NCBI RefSeq assembly: GCF_021462225.1
Contig: NC_061811.1
Coordinates: forward strand, 23,373,163 to 23,437,162
Reading direction: 5' to 3'
Source: Girardinichthys multiradiatus
Lineage: Eukaryota > Chordata > Actinopteri > Cyprinodontiformes > Goodeidae
Length of the DNA: 64,000 nucleotides
Part shown: piece by piece, positions 38,401-51,864 of the stretch
How the letters are laid out: each line of letters begins with the position of its first letter
Position numbering within the stretch: the first letter of the stretch is position 1
Program-made: the position numbers and the translations under genes
The notes under the pieces: generated by a model
Told to the model about the DNA's origin: nothing
Databases searched by the model: none
The model's input: only the letters and a program-made list of their open reading frames with translations

Positions 38401-41400
38401 CTGTAGCGGCGGCCTGAAGGTAAAGCTCAGAGCAGTTTGTGTGCAGGGTGTGTGGGGTCTCCATATTAGTCTCCATATAAATGCATCGGTTCTGTGATGG
38501 CCTCAGAGGTATGTTACAGAACATTAGTAAACAGACATCATGAAGACCAATAAACACTACAGATGGGTTTAAAAACAAAATTAGATAATGAAACGATATC
38601 CCAGCCTTTGAGCATCTCATGGAGCACCATTCAGCCCAATGCCTAAAAATGTTAAATGCGTAGCACAGCTACAAACTTACCGAAAACGGCTATCTACCGA
38701 ACTCTGGAGGAGCTGCAGAGATGCACAGCTCAAGTAGGATATTCTGTTGAGAGGACAACTATTAGACAAATCTGTCCTTGATGGAAGAGTTTGAAGAAGA
38801 AAGCTATTGCCAATTGGAAGCCACAGAAGACTTTGCAGTTTGGTACAAGTCATGTAGGGGACAAAGTAAGTGAGAAAGGAGGTGCTTAATGCAAAATGCC
38901 ATCCGATTAACACTGCATCTCTTCATGCCCTGTGGCAAAACATGGTGGTGGCAGCATTGTGCTGTGGGATTGCTTTTCTTCAACAGGACAGAGAAGCTGG
39001 TCAGAGTTGATGGGAAGATGGATGGATTAAAAACCTGTTAGAGGCTTCAAATGATTTGAGATGGTAGTGGAACTTAACCTTCCAGTGGGACAAGGACAGT
39101 AAACACAAAACCAGAGCTACATTGGAATAGTTTAGATCAAATCATATTCATGTGTTCGAACACCTTAGACAAAGTCTAGACCTAAATCCAGCTGAGACTT
39201 GGAACATTGCTGCTCACAGTTTTAATGTAAATAAATACTGCAAGGCATTGTAACACAGAAGTGTAACAAACATCTGGTGGAGTACTTTATGTTGTAACAT
39301 TTATATGATGCTCACATGTCCAAATAAGATAATAAAAAACGTTCACCTCTTACTTTCGTGATGCGTTTATTTTCTAATAAGTAACATTAAACTAAATAGA
39401 TGAATTAAAAATAATAAACAGTTTTGATTTTAGCTGTTGCTTTGCTCCAATAACCCTTTTAAAGGTATATTAATCCAAACTGTTTTACACACGTTTTCCT
39501 TGTTAAATTATGCATAAGGTCTCAGTGGGGAGAAATGTGACCATTAGCATATCTGATAGGAATGGTGGAGCCATTTTCCACCTCTCTCTGTCCTTGGAAC
39601 CAGGGAGGAAGAAAAAAAAACTGACTGTTCATCAATACCCAGGTCATTTTATCCAAGCCAGGCTAGTTAATCCACACCATTCCAAAGTTTTGCTAATGAC
39701 ACTCCTCGGCGTCCTCTGTGTGATGGGGGGACCCAGAGGGCTCCATCACCAGTATGAATATAGTCTAGCACTGTCTGGTCAACTCTGGAATCCTTTGGAC
39801 AAAAAAAGCTGTAATTAGTAACACCTCAGACGTACCAGTCTGAAATGAGACACCGCCAAGTTCCTTTTGAGAGCATTTAATGATGTTACTGTCTGCACCT
39901 AAAAGACAGAAGAAATGTCATTAGGGTGTTGACCTTTGGACATGCCATAAGGTTTGTTAGAGAAATTATGCAGTTTTTAACTACAGGGTGAAGAAATATG
40001 AAATACAAGGTGAAAGCACAGCTCAACTACACATTTGAAAATCATAAAAAGCGAACTTTGCTTTGTTCTTGGTTGTAAAGCTTACTGGAAGCCTGTTTGG
40101 CACAGATAATATTAACTGGAGACTATTATGGCTGTTGGATAGATGTTTGTAGCTCTGTTATATTTTATATGTATGGAAAAACATTTTCTATTCTGAAATT
40201 ATCTTTTAATCAGCCGAATGACAAAGATAACCCAGCAGAAACATGTTGCATTCAATCCCTATGGCTTGTAAAAGAGAGCACGTTATCGTTTTTCTCTCTG
40301 GGCCATTTAGAGAGCTAAGGCCAGCTTTTGAAAAATACTTACCTTGTTAAAAAAAAGTTTAATGTCATATGCAATTATTTGACCCTAATGAATATTAAAG
40401 GTTCCCATCTCTAGCTTATTAAAAATGCATGTGGCATTGTGGTTGTTGATCACATTTAGAACAGCCATGCAAATTGGACTGTCTTCGCTGTCAAGGCCTC
40501 AGATGAATAATGTAGTCGTGTTGTATATTCAGGGACACACCATTGACAGTCAATTAACAAGTTTGATTGGTGTGTGAACTCATTCTTTTGAACTGTTAAT
40601 TTTATGTAAATAGTATTCTCTCTTTCCTTTCCGCGGTCTCTTCCCCCATCCACGACCATCATGGAAACAGCAAAACCCAAGATCCCCAATTCCACCTCCC
40701 ACTAAGAGTAACTAGAGTGGGATCCTTAATAATTGATCATCACACACCTGCTCAGTAGACGCTATGGGAATCTGCCTGTAACAGTCAAGAGGACCCATGC
40801 TTTCACCTTTTGATATTCAAATAGACAAATGGCATTTGGTCTTTATGAATTCAAAATGCAGCAAGCACTTTTTCATGGGAAGAGGTTTTTAAGATTGTAG
40901 CCACACGTCCAACCTGATGGACCTCCTCTTTGTTGGAGTGGATATGATGGCATTTGATGGCTCATAAATGGAATGCCAATTGACAATTTGTTGTTGATGT
41001 GTGGTAGTCTGGCTTTTATGTTAGGCAGTCTCCGTAACGCAGGCTCCTGGGCAGATCGTGCTAGCAGGTAAATGATCCTGTGATTGATCCAAATGGTTGA
41101 AAGCAGCGAGGGCCCTATCTTCCCTTTCACTCACTCGTGCTTCTCTAACTTGCCTTCCTTCTATCTCTTGTCTCATACACTGTCCCAGTAATTTGCAGCA
41201 GCAGAGATGGAAGCTAAAGCTTCATCAAAGCTGACAAGTGAACCCAGGAGCTGAGGATCATGGTTAACCCATTCAATTATGGAAATACCAATGACAGTGT
41301 CTCCCCTTTAGCTAAACAGTTGTGTGGCTTACATCTTGTTCTGTTTGTAGTTTATAAAATACAAAATTTGTACTATAAAAGGCATATATCATTATAGTTC

Positions 41401-44400
41401 AGAGTGATAAATCTAAAAATCTTGAAAGTAAGAAACAATTGGCTTTAACGTTGTTTTTCAAAGTGAATAAGTAATTTTATAACATTATTTTCGGAAACAA
41501 AAGGGGGTCAGTGCCGCATGTGGATGACAACGTTGTTTCAATAATGCTCCTGTTTCGAAATCTTTTTGCTCTTCTTGATTAAAATGAACTTTTTAATAGG
41601 AATATGTAGAATGAATGTGGGGCAACTTATTGACGACACAGAAACATTATGTACAATGCTATCTGCAACAAAACAAAGACAAGGGTAGATTAATTTCTTC
41701 TCACCCACAACAAATACTGTCACTGTTTGAAACACTTATTGCCCCAGGATTGTGAAACAATTGGAATCTTTGATTTAGAGGAAGGGACAACACAAAGCTA
41801 AGGGATGAGGACACAACATGGCTTAAGAGTAAGTAGTCAGACCAAGAGGTGACTGCAAGGGTTGTTTATGAGCATAAAGTTTATCGAGTAAGAAAATGCT
41901 TACTTGCACAATCAGCTTTACCATATTTTTTTTTCTCTGTATCTGTATCAAATAAAGAAGGAAACATTTGACTGAGTGTTCAAATTTTCCATCCACCTTC
42001 TGTGCATGTAGCATAGTGGCTGAAAGGAAGGATGTAGCATTAGCTTGAGGGGACTTCATAACAGAAGTTATGAAGTCTAACCTTAAAGCTGCAAGAGTTC
42101 TAGTATTTCGAAATACAGTCATTGTCACAAGTGGTCTTTTCCCGCTGTGTTCAGTTGCAGGCAAACTAGGCTCACTATAGGGTGCTTTTTTATCCTTCCA
42201 TAGAGTGCTAGTTTGTTGGACAAATTGCACATAGATGTCTTCACTTTATGAACTTTAACTCCAGTAGGAGACTTTGCTATCTCTACTTTTGCCTTGGTTG
42301 GCTGTTGTGTTTTGCGTTGATGCCCGAGTATGTTGTTCTAGATGTAACAGATTGAGGTTTGGCTGCATTGTAAATGCATTGGTGCTTGTTTTTTTTGTTG
42401 TTGCTTTTTTACATTTTTTACCCTTTGGTGAAAAAATTATATAACTATCGCAATCTACAAGCCTGAACACAGTTGAAAAAATTAAATCTGCCCCTTTAGG
42501 AAACTTTTTTTCATTTCAAACAGAAAAACAATCTGTTCCTTCTGATGCTAGAATAGAAAACATTGATTAGGAAGTATGCAGTGTTATCCATCACATTTAT
42601 TTAAATTTTGGTGTAGTTTTTCAATGTAACACTTTTTCTGATCTATATATTATAGAATAGCAGAATTGTGACAAGCTGATATTAACTGGTTTATAATTTT
42701 GCTATTAACCTTCGTCGCTAGCCTGCAGTCTGCTGCTTAACAGACATAGATTAAGCAGCCGGGTCATTCGTTGCACGACTACCTTGCTGTCTATTAAATG
42801 TCAAATAAAGGCCGTCAGTGCGACAAAATGAAAAAAAAACCACATACAAACATAGAAACACATCCTTGGTATTTCTTTATACTGGTAATCAGCCAATGCC
42901 TAATTTTAAATGTAAAATTTTGTTTATGCTAGCCCTACTAATCTCACTTAAAAGGCGAGGCAGGGCAAGTTTATTTGTACAGCACATTTCAACAACATGA
43001 CAATTCAAAGTGCTCTAAAAGTCAAAATCCCTTTGCTAGGTCATTTGTAATTGGTAAAGGGGCTAGTTAATGTATCAATTGATCCTTGCTAGAGATTTGC
43101 ATGTGCATACCTACAGCATCCATTTGCATTGACCAGTACCCAGTGTCCAGCTGTAATGCCGTCCAACCTCAGACACTGCTGATCTACTGGGTCTCTAAAG
43201 ACCTGACCTCTATAATGCCACCATTTATGGCTACACGTCTGTCTGCATTAAGCAGATAGATTTTTTTCAGCTTCCATTATTCAGGGAGCTTAATTCTAAC
43301 AGAGGCATTTAACTGAGAATTGAGCTTATTATCACATGGTTAATTATGCTTATGAATAACAGCAGCACCACTGAGATGTATTTGCAAGCATCTAGCAGAA
43401 TACCTTCTTGTGTTAGACCTGTGAAATATGAGTTTTTGGTGATAAGATGCTGAAAAATGGGAGAATTAACCTGTTAATTAATGTACTGCTAATGAACCAT
43501 AGGTTTATTATTAATATTAATTTGATTATACTACATCTGTAGTATAATCAAATTAATGATGTACTTTTGTTTGTTATAACAAACCTGTTTTTCGAGTTTC
43601 CAGGTTAAGTTGCATATTTATAAGAAACTAGTTTATAACTTCAAACTTGCTCAAGCACAGGACGGATGTTTTTAGCTGAATTGGTAAATTATAACTCTCT
43701 TCACAAAATATAACACACTTGTCTTCATATTTGTTATTTTTAGGCTTGTTCACAAAGTTTCATCGTTGTTTTTGTTCAGCAGCTCTGAAAAAATATGTTT
43801 GTAATTAAGCACTGAGGTTAGTGGGTTAAATAAACTTTTAACATTTGTCTTGTTGGCACTTTTGCAATGTTGTCAAACTCTAACCAGTAACTGTTTAGGC
43901 AAACAAGGACAGTTTGAGGAGATTTTCATGGTTTCTGACTGACATATCTTAAAATTTTCTTCAGTTTTTGAAAAGGTTACTAATCTGCTTATTAGCCAAT
44001 TCCAATTTCTTTAAGAACTATAATTAACAATATTCAAAATATTTTGCTGTCCTCCTGTAAGCAGTCATCGTTTCTTATATTTGGTATAAAACATGGTCAA
44101 AACAATGGAAAACAAATTTGTAGTTCATATTTTAAAGTGGACGTATCATGCTTTTAAATTTTTCCTTTTCTTATTTAAATCATTCAGATGTGGTCTTATT
44201 ACTGTAGCTCCCCAGGTGTTTATTTTACTCATTTTTTACCCCGCCCCCCTCCCATACAAGATTCCATTACTTTACTTGCCCTCGATAAATATAAACATAA
44301 AAATAAACAAATAAATATAAACAAGAAGTACATACAAAATATTTGCACCAACAATGTGCTATGTTTATTAATGCATGAGAACAACAGCACTGAAGCTAAT

Positions 44401-47400
44401 ATTGTAGCTGTGAGCTATCATAACCAACAAACAACAGCGATGATTGATTGACAAGCTTTTGTTGAGCTGAAATCATCTAAACCAGGTGTGTTAAAGTAAG
44501 GAAACATCAGGACCTCGCGAGGACTGACTTTGAACACCTCGCCCTAGTAGGCTACATGAAAAATGTAAATTCTTAAACAATAGCAGAGAAAGGTTAAGGA
44601 ATTCACAGTAGTAACAAAAGCTGTAATCCCATTACTAATGTTACTGACAATATTTTTACACAAACTACGTGTAAGATACCTTTTAAAATGTTAATGCTAC
44701 CACAAATTGAATGAACACTACTTTTAAACAAGACCCCAACATAGTTAACAAGTTAGCTAACGCTAGCATCAATAACTTTACTGAATGCATTTGCATCATG
44801 TGTTTCCCAAGGCAAAAAGGGCAACCAAACAGATTGCAAAACTGTTTAATATTGTTATTGAAAATATTCAATAAGGTGATGTCCTTAAGGAGCTAAAAGC
44901 GAGCGCACAGCGCTAACATTAGCAGGAGGCATGAAGCTGTGCTATCAAAACAACAGCCAGTAAGTTATATGAACACCTCAACAATCAAGATTGCTGTCAT
45001 TTCACCGTTATCTATCAGAGTTTTTCGGCTAATCCTCCTTCATATTGGCCAAGGTTGCTGAAACACTCCTCCCTAGGGTTGCCAACCCCTTGATAAATAA
45101 ATAAGGGACACCTCCTGGTAGGGCCCTCCAACCCCACTGTCTGCACCTCTACCGGCCTGGTGATTTTTTTCACCCTTTTTCTTTGTGTGAAATGACTTTG
45201 GAAACATTGGACTTGAACCCAAGTTTAATTCGATGCATGTTTTTGACTGATACAAATATCCATGGAAAAACAATTATTCAGCAATTTATAAAATAATTTA
45301 TTCTTTTTGCAAAATACAATTACTAGACAAAAACAAATATCCTTCTAAAATAAATAAACCACTATTGAAAAGACCTCCATCCTGCTTAACTTAAAACAAT
45401 ATAAAAAAAAACACAACAGTATAATGCAAAACATTTTCGTAATAGTGCATTTAGTGGAAACAAAAAGTCTGTAGAAAAGTTGTAAACATAAACACTTGTG
45501 CCTTAAAGGCCATGACTGTAAAGGTGTAGTGAAAAAAATATTGAACTATTGAACTAAAAACTGCAGTGTTGAATTATGTAGAAACAACCTATTTTTTCCA
45601 TTTATATTTCATTTGAGCTCTTGCTGCTGCAAGGAGTTGTTTGCTTTTCAGAACTACTGAGTAAAACTCTGAGCAGGACATTTCATTAATTAGACTGACA
45701 ATTAGCTCACTTCTCATTAATTCAGTAAAACATGTGTTCCTCACATCAGTCCACTTATTATCTATCTATCTATCTATGATGAGAGCACAGTTGCAAAAAA
45801 GTGGGACAACTTTGCCGAAGCACGTTGTTTGAGCGGCGGAAGCTTGGTTACAAGCGCTGAACAAACACGGGCCTTTTTTGTCACGTAAGCGGTGAGGAGA
45901 CGCTGGGGAAACCGTATCTGATGGCGAAACGCGAATCGACGTAACACCTGTATCTATCCTTAGCAACGGTACCTGCTGACCAATGAGATGAGCCAAAATA
46001 TTCTGTCAGCTCATTGGTCACAGAGCAGGATATGGCTGGTAATGAATTTACCGTAATATTAAATATAAAGCACCCCATCATTTATTAATTCTATTGACAT
46101 TTTAGTGAAGATTTTTGATCCACCTAATAATACGGGACGTGAACGTTTTATTCTAAATACGGGACGATTCCGTTTTTCAAGGGACGGTTGGCAACTCTAC
46201 TCCTCCCTGAAGTGCTTCGCGCAAACAAAGAGGATTTTCCCCAATGAGTGTCGGCACGTTTCCATGAAAAATAAAATTTAACCAGCCACTCCGAAGAGGT
46301 TCTGATCCTGGGGGACGGTGTAATGACTGGTGTGGGTTAATACACCCGATAACAGAACATTTAGATTTTTCCGCTTACTAGTTCAGCATCCTTCAACTTG
46401 AACTACAAAAATACTGCGAGAAAAAAATGGCGGACTCACTGGATTGGTTAGACGGAGGTCCATGACCGTCTTTAAAAGTTCCACAGAAATTACGGTGACG
46501 TAATAGAAAATAGAGAAATCTGTACAGACTGACCAAATATGACCCAATAAACATCTAAATATATCATCGCAGGATCTGGACTGAATAAATTCAAAATTTC
46601 TAGACTTTCAGAGATTACCAATACACAAAAAATTTGTTTAAAAGCTAAAAAAGTGGATTTTGCATGGTATGTCCCCTTTAACTGTCTTATGCATCTTATA
46701 CGAGCAATTAGCCCAGACTGAATGAGTTTGTGTGTATTACTTAAAGAATATAAATGCTTATATTACCTCTGACATTTCTCAAAGGTTACCAACATTTAAG
46801 CATCTTTTAAGACAGAGATTTCTGTTATCTGCTAAGGTCGGGCTCTCGCTTTTAGTAGCATGAATGAACCACAAATGTCTCAACACCCTGTAGAAAATAC
46901 ATTTTTCTTTTAAATCATGTCTTCCACTATTTTTGCTTCCTCTGAATTCATTTTAAACATCTTGCTGAGACTAACAATAGCTGGGTTTTAGTGTTTGTCC
47001 TTCAGTGACAACCTCCACACTGAAGACACACGCTTAGGGAAGGTGTGTTCACTGATTAGAAAAAGATCTGATTTTTTACTTTCTCCAGTCAGTCATTGTG
47101 GCAATGTTATATCATTTTGTTTTGTACTGTTAGGTCTTAATTGTTGATATATTTTTGTCCTGTCTTGTATTTGCATTTTAGATTTCGACATTGTGAATTA
47201 GTTTAGGCTACAAACGTAAAGTGTACAGCATTTTTTTACTTGTCCCTATTACAATTGAAGCAATAAACAAAACAAACAAGCCGATTTCTAAAAAACATCT
47301 GTTTAAACATCTGTTTTCAGCTCAACCCACAGTTTCACTGGATTTCATGTCAGCTATACCACTTTTTCCTTTCTTTTTTCTTGTCCAGGTAGATGAGCTG

Positions 47401-50400
47401 GTGTTCTGTGCAGGTCAAATTGCTTTGGTCCCCTGCACCATGTGTTTGGTAAAAGCTGGCACATCTGTACAAGCTCATCTGTCCTTCAGCCATGTGAAGA
47501 AGGTTCTGGAAGCTGTGATCCACAACTTGACTCTGGCTCATGTCGTCCAGGCCCACTGCTACACCACAAGACACCAAGACATTGCGACCATCAGAGCTGT
47601 GTGGGAGAGCATGCTGAGGGGTCCGGAGGAAAAAAAGGTCAGTCGCTGCCAAGTGAAGGTTTTGATTATCTAATGTATAACTGTGGCTAAGCATGGGAAT
47701 AATGACTGTTTTATTATAGATGCTGAGGAAACATTAATCATACTTATACACCTATATAGGATGAGTTAATTTTTAATAGATTAAAAGATAAATGAACCCA
47801 TGCATCAATTAATAAATAAAAGAATAGAAACTTGCTATGACAACCAAGTTTTCCAAAGATTCCTTTCAGAATTGTGTTTTATAGATGTAAAAAAAAAAGT
47901 GGGGGCATGTTTCATGTCCTTCTCTGCTCCCATGAGACCCAAGCCTTGCTACTCATATTTACCAGTGAGTGCGCTCATGAAAAGTTGATGATGTGGGAAA
48001 CGCTGGTGTCTTTGATAATGCAGAGCTTGGCACAGAAGCAGATGTCTTCCTCGGAGCCCTGCTAATCCTTTGCCCCCACACACCATTTTGGAGCAGCGTT
48101 CAAGTCTCAGAGCAGCTTATCCCCCCTCCTCCTTGCTCGTCTCCTGTGCCACCACCCTCCACCCTTTGCTCCGTTCTCCTGCGCTGTCTAACAACCCTTG
48201 CTCCATACTTCTAATAGGGGCTTCAGTCCCCCTTGGCAGGCCTTCTCCTCCCCCAGTAATCTGTCTAACCATGGGAATAGGGCCTCGGGGAGAGCCCACC
48301 TCCAACATGTGGTTTGTTACAGTGCTAAACACTGTTGAAGACTGGGGAGAGAATGTCAACTTTATGTCAATTCTTAGCAGATTATCAGGTCAAACTATAT
48401 GTAAAATTGTAATCATATTTAAAGTTAGTAATCATATTCATACAGCTTTGACATGCTTGATGGAAACTTCTAAGTTCCAAAACCTGCGTATATGCTTCAC
48501 ATATACCTGACAAGAGCTGGTATGGTTTTGGGATTTGATGCATTTTGCCACACTGTGTAAAGCTGGATAAAAAAAAAAATATTGAAGCCTTGTCAGTGCA
48601 GATCAAATTTAACATATACATGTAAAAATATTCATACTTCTTGAACTGTTTCACATGTTTTCACATTACAAACCACATTAGAAACACATTTTCCTGGATT
48701 TACAGCTACAGTGTTTTTAGTATCTCTCTACCAGCTTTACAGATCTAGACATTGCAGTTTTTCTTAAGTTCTGTGAGACTGGATGGACAGCATCTTTGAA
48801 CAGAAAGTCCTGCCACAGATTCTCAAATGCATTTAAGTCTAGACTTTAACTGGACCATTTTAGCACATGGATTTGGCTTTATTCAAACCATTCCATTGTA
48901 GCTCTAGGAAAATGTTGAGGGTTGTTGTCCTGCTGAAAGGTAAATCTCTGACAGGTTTTCTTCCAGAATTGCCTTGTTTTTAGCAGTTCTTCTGTCCCTG
49001 CTGAACAAAAACATCCCCACAGCATGATGCTGCCACCACCATGTATCACCATGGTCACGATGTGTTCAGGATTATGTCAGGTGCCACACGTTTTGCATGT
49101 AGTCTAAATGCTTTGTTTTTGGTCTCATCTGAGCTGAGTACCTTCTTCACCATCCTTGCTTTGTCCCCTGCATGGCTTGTGGTAAACTTAAACAGGGCTT
49201 ATTGTGAATTTCTTTTTAAGAATGGCTTTACTCTTGCCATTGTTTGATAAAACCCAGGTTTATGTAGTGAACGGCTAATAGTTGTTTAGTCAAACATTTG
49301 TGGTTGTTATGTTATAAAGTGTGAAAAAGGTCAAGAGGTGTCAATACTTGCATGGCACTATGACTTGTTTAGTTAAAAAGACTACAAACTAAGCATTGGA
49401 AAGTGACAACATTAAATTCATACCAGAGGTCAGTTATGATGGCTACGTTGCCCATCTGTTGAGGTTCCCTGCAACCTGTCACAACAATGTAAAATATTTA
49501 TTTAACTGACCCAGGATTGCTACCAAGAGACCATTGTTTAAGAAGAAGTTCTAATTGACAGCTCAGGGTCTCATCTGTAAAAGTGATGAATTTTTTCCCT
49601 ACTTGGTTCTAACACTTTGGCACATTGTTCAGTTCAAGAGCAGATTTGTAAATGCGAAGGCAGCCACTGTTAAGAGGGTTTCTGTTTAATACCAACTTTG
49701 TAAATAGTTTGTTCTCTGGCTTTAACATTAGAGCTCAAACTCTTCAATTGACTCTAATAAATATACATAGATCTCGTCAAACCATAGTTGCTCAAAACCC
49801 CACAAAGTCATAATTATACATACCGTCTCAATTAAATACATATAGTCCCAACAATATTTGGTTAAATGTTCCTTTACAAGTTGTACCCTGACCACATGCT
49901 TATTGTAGCCATTAATAAGCTTCTGACAATATTCAGCCTCTATGTTTAACCACAGATTTGGCAGAGTTCATTTAATCCGGTTGTTTTCCAGGCACAGACT
50001 CAGCTTTTACGGATATTCCACAAATTTTCAGTTGTGTTGAGGTTGAGGCTTTGGGGAGGCAATTCCAAAAGGTTAATGTTAGCCTGCTTTATCTGCTCCA
50101 AAGCCAATCTTAATGTATGGTTGGGATCATTGTCCTACTGGAACACCCAGCTTTGTTCAAGTTTTTATCAACTAACCCAAACCAGAATTTATGATGTACA
50201 GAAAAACTCAGAGCACCAAGACACAAACCGATTATAAATTGGAAACTGCTGGAATAAAATAAAATTTCTTGCCATGGACTACGAGAGTGCTGTCCGAGAG
50301 GGAAGGATCTGCTCCAAAATTTTAAAATTCAATCTGACAGTCCAAATTCCTTCTAGAGAAAAATTGCATGTTCAGACGAGCCAAAGATCAAGCTGTTTGG

Positions 50401-51832
50401 CCAAAATGATAAGGTCGTTAGGAGGAGTCAAGGTGAAGCTTTTAAATCTAATAACACCATATCATCTGTCAAGCCTGGTGGTGGTAGGATCATGCTGGGG
50501 AACTGTGCAATAATAAGGATGGGAAACTACCTCCAAACCAAATGTTTCAAATTCCATTTCAGTCAGCAGCTAGATGGCCCAATGACCCCAAACACATCAA
50601 CCTTGGTTTTGGAATGGATAAAGTAGCTAGCAATAAGCTTTTGGGTATGGTCTTCCCAAAGCTCCGACCACAACCCAATTGAACTCTGTCAATTCTGCCA
50701 AGAAAAGTGGTCAAATATCCAACCAGCATAAGCCAAAAAAGCATGTGGTTCAGATTAAATTTGCCATAGGAAATATTAATGGGGATTTATGTATATATTT
50801 GGGCTTCTTTGTTAATTTTTCACCTAATTTTCAATGTAAAATACATTGAAGTTTTTTGTTGTCTAATCATTATACCCTAACAAGAAAAATTGTTCAAATA
50901 AAGAAATATAACTCCAACATTACTATGACATTCATGTTCATGGTTAGTGTATATAAACTTCTGAGTGGAACTGTCAATGCATTACATGCATTTATTGTTC
51001 AACCCGTTGCCCTGTGACCAAATTGAAAAGCTCTGAAGATGATGTTTAGAATAGAAATGCCTGGCTTGTCTTTGAAGCCACAGGGTTCCATAGTTGTTGT
51101 GCGTTGATAATTACTCTAATCAGATGGATGAAGATGCTTGCAGGGTTAATTGGGAGCATACTGGAGTCGCTACATGTGTGAAATTGTACTTACGCCGCAT
51201 TAAACCACCAGGAGCCCGTTTGTTAACCTGCATCCAAGAATGTTTGGTAAAACAGGGATATACATGTGTGTATAAAAGCCAATAAATGTTTTATCCGCAT
51301 CCCTTTGTGAAGGTCTAAATCAGGTCCAAAACAAATCCCTTTTTTTAAATAGGTTAGTGCTAAATATTTAGTATGAAGTTTCTGTTTTAAAAGCACGACA
51401 AAACTTCTTTAGAGTAATTCTTGGGAATGTAGTTATTCCTGCAATATAAAAATGGCCACATAATTATAAACTCTTTTACACCCCACTGGCATTGCCCTGT
51501 GCATTTCATTTACACAAACAATCTAACAAGCCTCAGAGTGGAGTCTGAGAACAGCTAGTGAATAAAAGAGTGAATTGGGGAGGGGGGTTGTATTATAGCA
51601 GACTGACAGCACTACAGTAAGTGCTGAGACATAAGAAGCACAAGCTGAAGGCATCCTGCTGGGCAGGAAATGTAGGGGAACTGGCTAAGCTGTGCAGCCC
51701 CATCAGCTCCCTGCTGTTCCCCTCCTTTACACCACTTCCTTATTACCGTGTTTACCGTTCGGCTTTCACGCCTCTCGGCCCTCCAACCCACCACACGCTT
51801 CAGGCACATGGGCACAAGTTGGATGGAAGAAT

Positions 51833-51864
<32 letters not shown>

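Larger units (their letters stand above)
36435..39290 (+). mobile_element. Tc1-derived repeat carrying two later insertions
   Basis: Same family as 15840-17462. The left part 36435-36546 begins TATATAGTGCCTTTCAAAAG and has TATTGGGATTTTATGTGACA; it resumes after the copy-2 Tc1 at 38119 (TAATTGTGAATAGAACTG) and again after a retroposon at about 38461 (AGTCTCCATATAAATGC), then CTCTGGAGGAGCTGCAGAG at 38703 and CATGGTGGTGGCAGCATTGT at 38941. Ends near 39290. Confidence 0.7.
39291..44135. other. Intron stretch, mostly unassigned
   Basis: No exon or full transposon seen. 40780-41260 is unique-looking and contains the TAATG/GATGGC-type motifs around 40940-41010. 42953-43025 is a short fish repeat. 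43500-43560 holds an inverted pair (TTAATTTGATTATACTAC and GTAGTATAATCAAATTAA) with a short loop. Confidence 0.5.
44136..46677. mobile_element. TTAA-target DNA transposon (Kolobok- or piggyBac-like), with hAT nested inside
   Basis: Ends AGTGGACGTATCATGC (44136) and GCATGGTATGTCCCCT (46662-46677) are inverted copies with three mismatches, and TTAA flanks both sides (44132-44135, 46678-46681). Without the nested hAT and its extra 8 bp, the unit is about 1.4 kb. No transposase frame is visible, so it is non-autonomous or decayed. Confidence 0.7.
18810..47388. other. 28.6-kb dph6 intron
   Basis: No host exon seen. Contents in order: SINE-like repeat (19283), Tc1 fragment (21600), Harbinger-like MITE (22388), LINE piece (24470), possible MITE (25285), foldback Tc1 (25850), Tc1 copy 1 (27448), (CA)n (32669), nested Tc1 block (36435-39270), TTAA element with hAT inside (44136-46677). 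Long stretches at 19450-21590, 29060-36430 and 39280-44130 hold nothing I can name, apart from candidate regulatory stretches listed separately. Confidence 0.7.
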
